This document shows, piece after piece, positions 61,168-64,000 of a DNA stretch of 64,000 nt. Position numbers and translations under genes: made by a program. The stretch spans positions 1,178,001-1,242,000 of the forward strand of contig NZ_CP087196.1 in NCBI RefSeq assembly GCF_024749285.1, written 5' to 3'. The stretch's first letter is position 1, and every line of letters starts with the position of its first letter. The notes under the pieces were generated by a model. That model was not told the DNA's origin, searched no databases, and worked only from the letters and a program-made list of their open reading frames with translations. Source of the stretch: Pseudomonas sp. B21-015 (GTDB lineage Bacteria > Pseudomonadota > Gammaproteobacteria > Pseudomonadales > Pseudomonadaceae).

Positions 61168-61695
61168 TCAGTCGGTTTGTTGCATCGCACTGATGAAAGC
61201 CGAGACTTCAGCCCGGTTCATCAGTTGAAGTTTCCAACCGATGAACGCTTCAAACAAACGCTGATGCGCGGCAAATCCACTGGCTCCTTCGCGAGTACGG
61301 TAGCTGCCGGCCCATTCCAGTAACGCTATCAGCAACTCGTCACTGTCGTCCCGCATCGCTTCTCGCTGGCGAATGTTGTTCACGCAGTCTTCGTCCTCCA
61401 CGCACAGCCAGATCATCGCTGTTGCTTGCTCCACAAGTTCGCTGAGCATCCAGTCGTAAACACCCTCGATAACCCAGCGCTCTTCGCTCGCCGCCACCCG
61501 CGCCATTCCCAATGCTTCGGCACGGGGACGGGCGATGCTGTGTTCGTCGGATACCCAGTGAATCAGGTCGAGATCAGTCCAGGGCACTTGCAAGTGCTCG
61601 GCCAGTCGTTTGGCCAGCCAACTCTTGCCCGAGCCAGAGTTGCCGATGATCAGGGTGCGGGAGAGGTTCATGGAGTGCGGGTAATGATTGCTCAT
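61168..61695 (-). CDS. Small P-loop kinase (adenylate-kinase-like), unknown substrate
   Basis: The 175-residue protein has a Walker A motif GNSGSGKSWLAKRLAEHL (near residues 18-35). PWTDLDLIHWVSDEH follows, then the helical lid region. This pattern fits the AAA/adenylate-kinase-like nucleotide kinases often annotated as topology-modulation or shikimate-kinase-like proteins. No substrate can be assigned. Starts at 61695 or at the second ATG (61671) are both possible, and neither has a clear ribosome binding site. It is 16 bases downstream of the phosphatase gene, so they are probably one operon. Confidence 0.78.
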   Translation of the reverse strand: MSNHYPHSMNLSRTLIIGNSGSGKSWLAKRLAEHLQVPWTDLDLIHWVSDEHSIARPRAEALGMARVAASEERWVIEGVYDWMLSELVEQATAMIWLCVEDEDCVNNIRQREAMRDDSDELLIALLEWAGSYRTREGASGFAAHQRLFEAFIGWKLQLMNRAEVSAFISAMQQTD

Positions 61696-61711
61696 GGCAA
61701 CTCAGGCAAAG

Positions 61712-63649
61712 TCAGTCAGCCGCTTCGCAAATGTCAGGCGCAACCATCCGCGTCTTTGGCGATCCATCCGCATTGAATTGATAAATATCCTGCGGCTGGC
61801 CCTTTTCATTGAAGAACACTTGGCCGACTCCTGCCGAATTCCACAGCCGTTCGCCTGCTTCAGCGTGTTCGGGAATGTGCGGAACAATGCGCATGCGCCG
61901 GCGCTTAGTCAGCCAGTTGAGTGGCGAACGGGGCGAGTAGAGCCAACGGTTGAGGCGGTCGAACCATTCGAGCAGGGCAGGCGGGAATTCGTTTTTTATG
62001 CCGCTGCTGGTGATCTGCCAAATGCGCGGGCCGGCCTTGCGGTGTCGGATCAATACTTCGTAGACGAAGGAATAATGCACATCACCGGACAGCACCACGT
62101 AGTTACCGGGTGTGCGGGAGTGTCGGAAAATGTTCAGGATCACCTGGGCCGCGCCGCGATGGGCCATCCAGTTTTCGGCGTCGACCAGCAGTGGATAACC
62201 GCACCAGCTGAACACCCGCTGCACGGTTTCGATCAGTTTGACGCCGAAGATCGGCGCCGGCGAAACGATGATTGCCGAGGGGTGGTCGAGCAAATCCTGT
62301 TGCAACTCACTGAGGGCCTCCCAGTCCAGCAGGCCCGACGGCTGCTTGAGATTCATCTCACTGCGCCAGCGCCGGGTGCGAGTGTCGAGCACCACCAGTG
62401 CGGGGCGAGTGGGCAGTACGTAATGCCACTTTTGAAAGCTCAGCAGCTCATCGATCAAACTGTCCTGGACGTCGCTGTCGAAGTAATGATCCTTCCCTGT
62501 GGTGCTCAATAAACGAGTTTTTTCCAGCAGGTCACCAAACGCGTCCGGGTTGTTGCCCCAACCCTGGCACAGCATATAAGCAAGCAGCGCGTTGCCGATG
62601 ATGCGCTTGGAGAACGGATGGCCGTAAGCCGTTTCCTCCCATTGCGCGGAAAGATTCCAGTCATCGGTAATATCGTGGTCGTCAAAAATCATCAGGCACG
62701 GCAGATGCGCCATCGCCCGCCCGACACCCTCCAGCCCTGCCTTGAACCCAACGATGCGGGTCTGTTCCAGGGCATAACGTTTGCGTTGTTCGGGCGTCAG
62801 TGTCGGTGGTTGTGGCGCGATCAGCGTCCAGGACGTTGGCGACCACACCAGCAGGTACATGGCCATGACTTCGGCGAAGGTCACTAGATGGTTGTCGGCG
62901 CTGCTGCTGGTGAAAATCGGCTTACGCGCCCCGCCGAAAAATCGTTCACGCAGGGTTTCGTTGCTCTCAAGCGCCGGTAACAAATCCGCACGATGGTAGT
63001 AACTGGCTGGGTGTTCGTAGAGTTTGGCGCTGTCGCTGACCACCGCACCGTCGAGATATTCGTCGAACAGCCCCAGGCGCTCGATCAGGGCGTGAATCGC
63101 CCGCAACATCGGCCCCGCGACATCATCCGCATACACTTGATCACCGCTCATCATTAATAGCGCGGGGCGCTTGCAAGCATCCGGCTCGGACGCGAGCAAC
63201 CGGTCGACGCACAGCAAGCCATCGGCCGCCGGATGGTGAGGTTTACGGCAGGAGCCATGCAGCAGCTGATCGATCCCCGAGCGCAACACGAAATTCGGGC
63301 AACGCGCTTCGCCATATAGTAGATGAGGTGCCCACTCGGCGATGCCGGACTGAGCGCCATCCGCCTCGGTGATCAGCAGGTCGTACTCGATCAACGTGTC
63401 ACAGGGCAGGGCGGTGTTCAGTGGCACATCTATTAAATGAACAAAGGCATGAGTGCCGACGGGAATGATCGTGCATTGATCCGCACTGAGGCGGATATCG
63501 ATGCCTTGCAGGCGCAGCGTCAGCGTCAGCGCACGTGATCCCACCAGCCAGAGCACCAGTCGCGTAGGTTCCAGGCGCCGCAATAGCGGGCCAACGAGGG
63601 CGGGGGGCAGCGATTGACGAGCGTTAGTTAGTGGCAAAGACATGGACAT
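61712..63649 (-). CDS. PhoD-like metallophosphatase family protein
   Basis: The 645-residue protein has the PhoD-type metal site: LLMMSGDQVYADDVAGPMLRAI, LMIFDDHDITDDWNLSAQW and NYVVLSGDVHYSFVYEVLI. The order GDxxYAD-DDHD-GDVHYS is diagnostic. The N-terminal 110 residues form a beta-rich domain, and the C terminus is unlike secreted PhoD enzymes. No Tat or Sec signal is seen, so it is probably cytosolic and its phosphodiester or monoester substrate is unknown. I chose the ATG at 63649; a TTG at 63658 or an ATG at 63643 are alternatives. It is followed by the P-loop kinase gene. Confidence 0.85.
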   Translation of the reverse strand: MSMSLPLTNARQSLPPALVGPLLRRLEPTRLVLWLVGSRALTLTLRLQGIDIRLSADQCTIIPVGTHAFVHLIDVPLNTALPCDTLIEYDLLITEADGAQSGIAEWAPHLLYGEARCPNFVLRSGIDQLLHGSCRKPHHPAADGLLCVDRLLASEPDACKRPALLMMSGDQVYADDVAGPMLRAIHALIERLGLFDEYLDGAVVSDSAKLYEHPASYYHRADLLPALESNETLRERFFGGARKPIFTSSSADNHLVTFAEVMAMYLLVWSPTSWTLIAPQPPTLTPEQRKRYALEQTRIVGFKAGLEGVGRAMAHLPCLMIFDDHDITDDWNLSAQWEETAYGHPFSKRIIGNALLAYMLCQGWGNNPDAFGDLLEKTRLLSTTGKDHYFDSDVQDSLIDELLSFQKWHYVLPTRPALVVLDTRTRRWRSEMNLKQPSGLLDWEALSELQQDLLDHPSAIIVSPAPIFGVKLIETVQRVFSWCGYPLLVDAENWMAHRGAAQVILNIFRHSRTPGNYVVLSGDVHYSFVYEVLIRHRKAGPRIWQITSSGIKNEFPPALLEWFDRLNRWLYSPRSPLNWLTKRRRMRIVPHIPEHAEAGERLWNSAGVGQVFFNEKGQPQDIYQFNADGSPKTRMVAPDICEAAD

Positions 63650-63813
63650 CCAGTTCAAGACTCTTGGCGCAGAGGGGCGCGATCATAGCGCAGCTGGTGA
63701 AGAGGGCGGGTTTGTCGACGGGTAATGCAAGCAAAGCCAGGACTGCTCATGAGGTAGAAGTCGGTACTCGGCCTAGGCTACCTGGGCTAGGGGAAAATAA
63801 TTACAGTAGGTGG
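63650..63813. other. Gene-free spacer before the rrn promoters
   Basis: Between the phosphatase start and the first rrn promoter I see no gene. The segment becomes AT-rich from about 63790 (GGGAAAATAATTACAGTAGG), which could serve as an UP element for the promoter at 63814. Confidence 0.45.
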
Positions 63814-63841
63814 TTGACCACCAAATAAAATACTGTATTAT
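63814..63841 (+). promoter_or_regulatory. rRNA operon promoter, upstream copy
   Basis: TTGACC (63814-63819) and TATTAT (63836-63841) have a 16-base spacer. An AT-rich stretch lies immediately upstream. The position about 110 bases before the second promoter resembles the tandem P1/P2 layout of rrn operons. Confidence 0.7.
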
Positions 63842-63848
63842 TCGCCTC

Positions 63849-63881
63849 CCGCTAACGAGGAGTTTGAAACTGAGTTAGCGG
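63849..63881. repeat. Inverted repeat between the two rrn promoters
   Basis: CCGCTAAC (63849-63856) is perfectly mirrored by GTTAGCGG (63874-63881) with a 17-base loop, GAGGAGTTTGAAACTGA. No T-tract follows, so it is not a standard terminator. It lies just after the predicted start point of the first promoter. Confidence 0.6.
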
Positions 63882-63922
63882 CAAGTAGCTGAATTTCATG
63901 AAGAAAATTTGAAATTTACTGC

Positions 63923-63957
63923 TTGACAGCAACAGAGGCTGCTGTAGAATGCGCGCC
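63923..63957 (+). promoter_or_regulatory. rRNA operon promoter, downstream copy
   Basis: A perfect -35 box TTGACA (63923-63928) and TAGAAT (63945-63950) have a 16-base spacer, followed by a GC-rich discriminator GCGCGCC. The GC-rich discriminator is the hallmark of stringently controlled stable-RNA promoters. The sequence upstream is AT-rich (GAAGAAAATTTGAAATTTACTG). This is a typical Pseudomonas 16S-23S-5S operon promoter. Confidence 0.85.
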
Positions 63958-63986
63958 TCGGTTGAGACGAAAGATCTTAACCAACC

Positions 63987-63998
63987 GCTCTTTAACAA
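63987..63998 (+). promoter_or_regulatory. boxA antitermination element of an rRNA operon leader
   Basis: GCTCTTTAACAA (63987-63998) matches the rrn boxA element that binds NusB-S10. It shows that an rRNA operon continues to the right, but no 16S sequence is inside the window. Confidence 0.85.
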
Positions 63999-64000
63999 CT

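Noticed and set aside
63849..63881. Intrinsic terminator between the rrn promoters
   Set aside because: The stem is perfect but no T-tract follows, so it is reported only as an inverted repeat.

Overview
The window is a continuous piece of a high-GC gammaproteobacterial chromosome, almost certainly a Pseudomonas of the fluorescens group. The gene order rplM-rpsI-petABC-sspAB, then the dolP/gmhA/yraN/lpoA/rsmI cluster, rnpB and the complete division and cell-wall (dcw) cluster from mraZ to lpxC is the classical Pseudomonas arrangement. The cyoABCDE oxidase, an fhp/fhpR-type NO module and dispersed Pseudomonas-type REP palindromes agree with this. I see no prophage, insertion sequence, transposase, CRISPR array or tRNA.

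Layout. 1-5.2 kb: ribosomal proteins L13/S9, cytochrome bc1 (Rieske, b, c1), SspA/SspB. 5.2-8.7 kb (minus strand): an envelope cluster with a BON lipoprotein, phosphoheptose isomerase, YraN and the PBP activator LpoA. 8.9-10.2 kb: rsmI and the RNase P RNA. 10.5-28.4 kb: a near-gapless run mraZ-rsmH-ftsL-ftsI-murE-murF-mraY-murD-ftsW-murG-murC-ddlB-ftsQ-ftsA-ftsZ-lpxC, mostly with 1-14 nt overlaps, headed by a good promoter and three MraZ boxes. 28.5-43.1 kb (accessory): a GGDEF cyclase, an adaptor-RND-response regulator-kinase efflux operon, small unknown genes and REPINs, a YkgJ-type protein, a GNAT enzyme, CheV, and a divergent NO-sensing norR(fhpR)/hmp pair with three NorR sites and a sigma-54 promoter. 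43.3-49.6 kb: dsbB and cyoABCDE, preceded by a long non-coding leader. 49.6-52.2 kb: four poorly characterised genes. 52.3-57.8 kb: a two-component system divergent from a secreted methionine sulfoxide repair operon (Tat-MsrB, DipZ, exported MsrA). 57.8-63.7 kb: a PAS-GGDEF cyclase, a LysR regulator divergent from an ArgD-like aminotransferase, a small P-loop kinase and a PhoD-like phosphatase. The right edge carries tandem promoters and a boxA element, so an rRNA operon starts just outside the window.

How it works together. The left half is housekeeping: translation, respiration, and the making of peptidoglycan, septum and lipid A. The right half is stress and signalling: c-di-GMP, efflux, nitric oxide, disulfide and methionine redox repair. 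The most system-like accessory locus is the divergent kinase/regulator plus msrB-dipZ-msrA operon, which looks like a self-contained repair circuit for oxidised envelope proteins. I find no wholly new multi-gene system. The best candidates for undescribed biology are the uncharacterised proteins at 50.3-52.2 kb, the 85-residue ORF at 36.9 kb, the cyo leader repeats and the hairpin between the rrn promoters.
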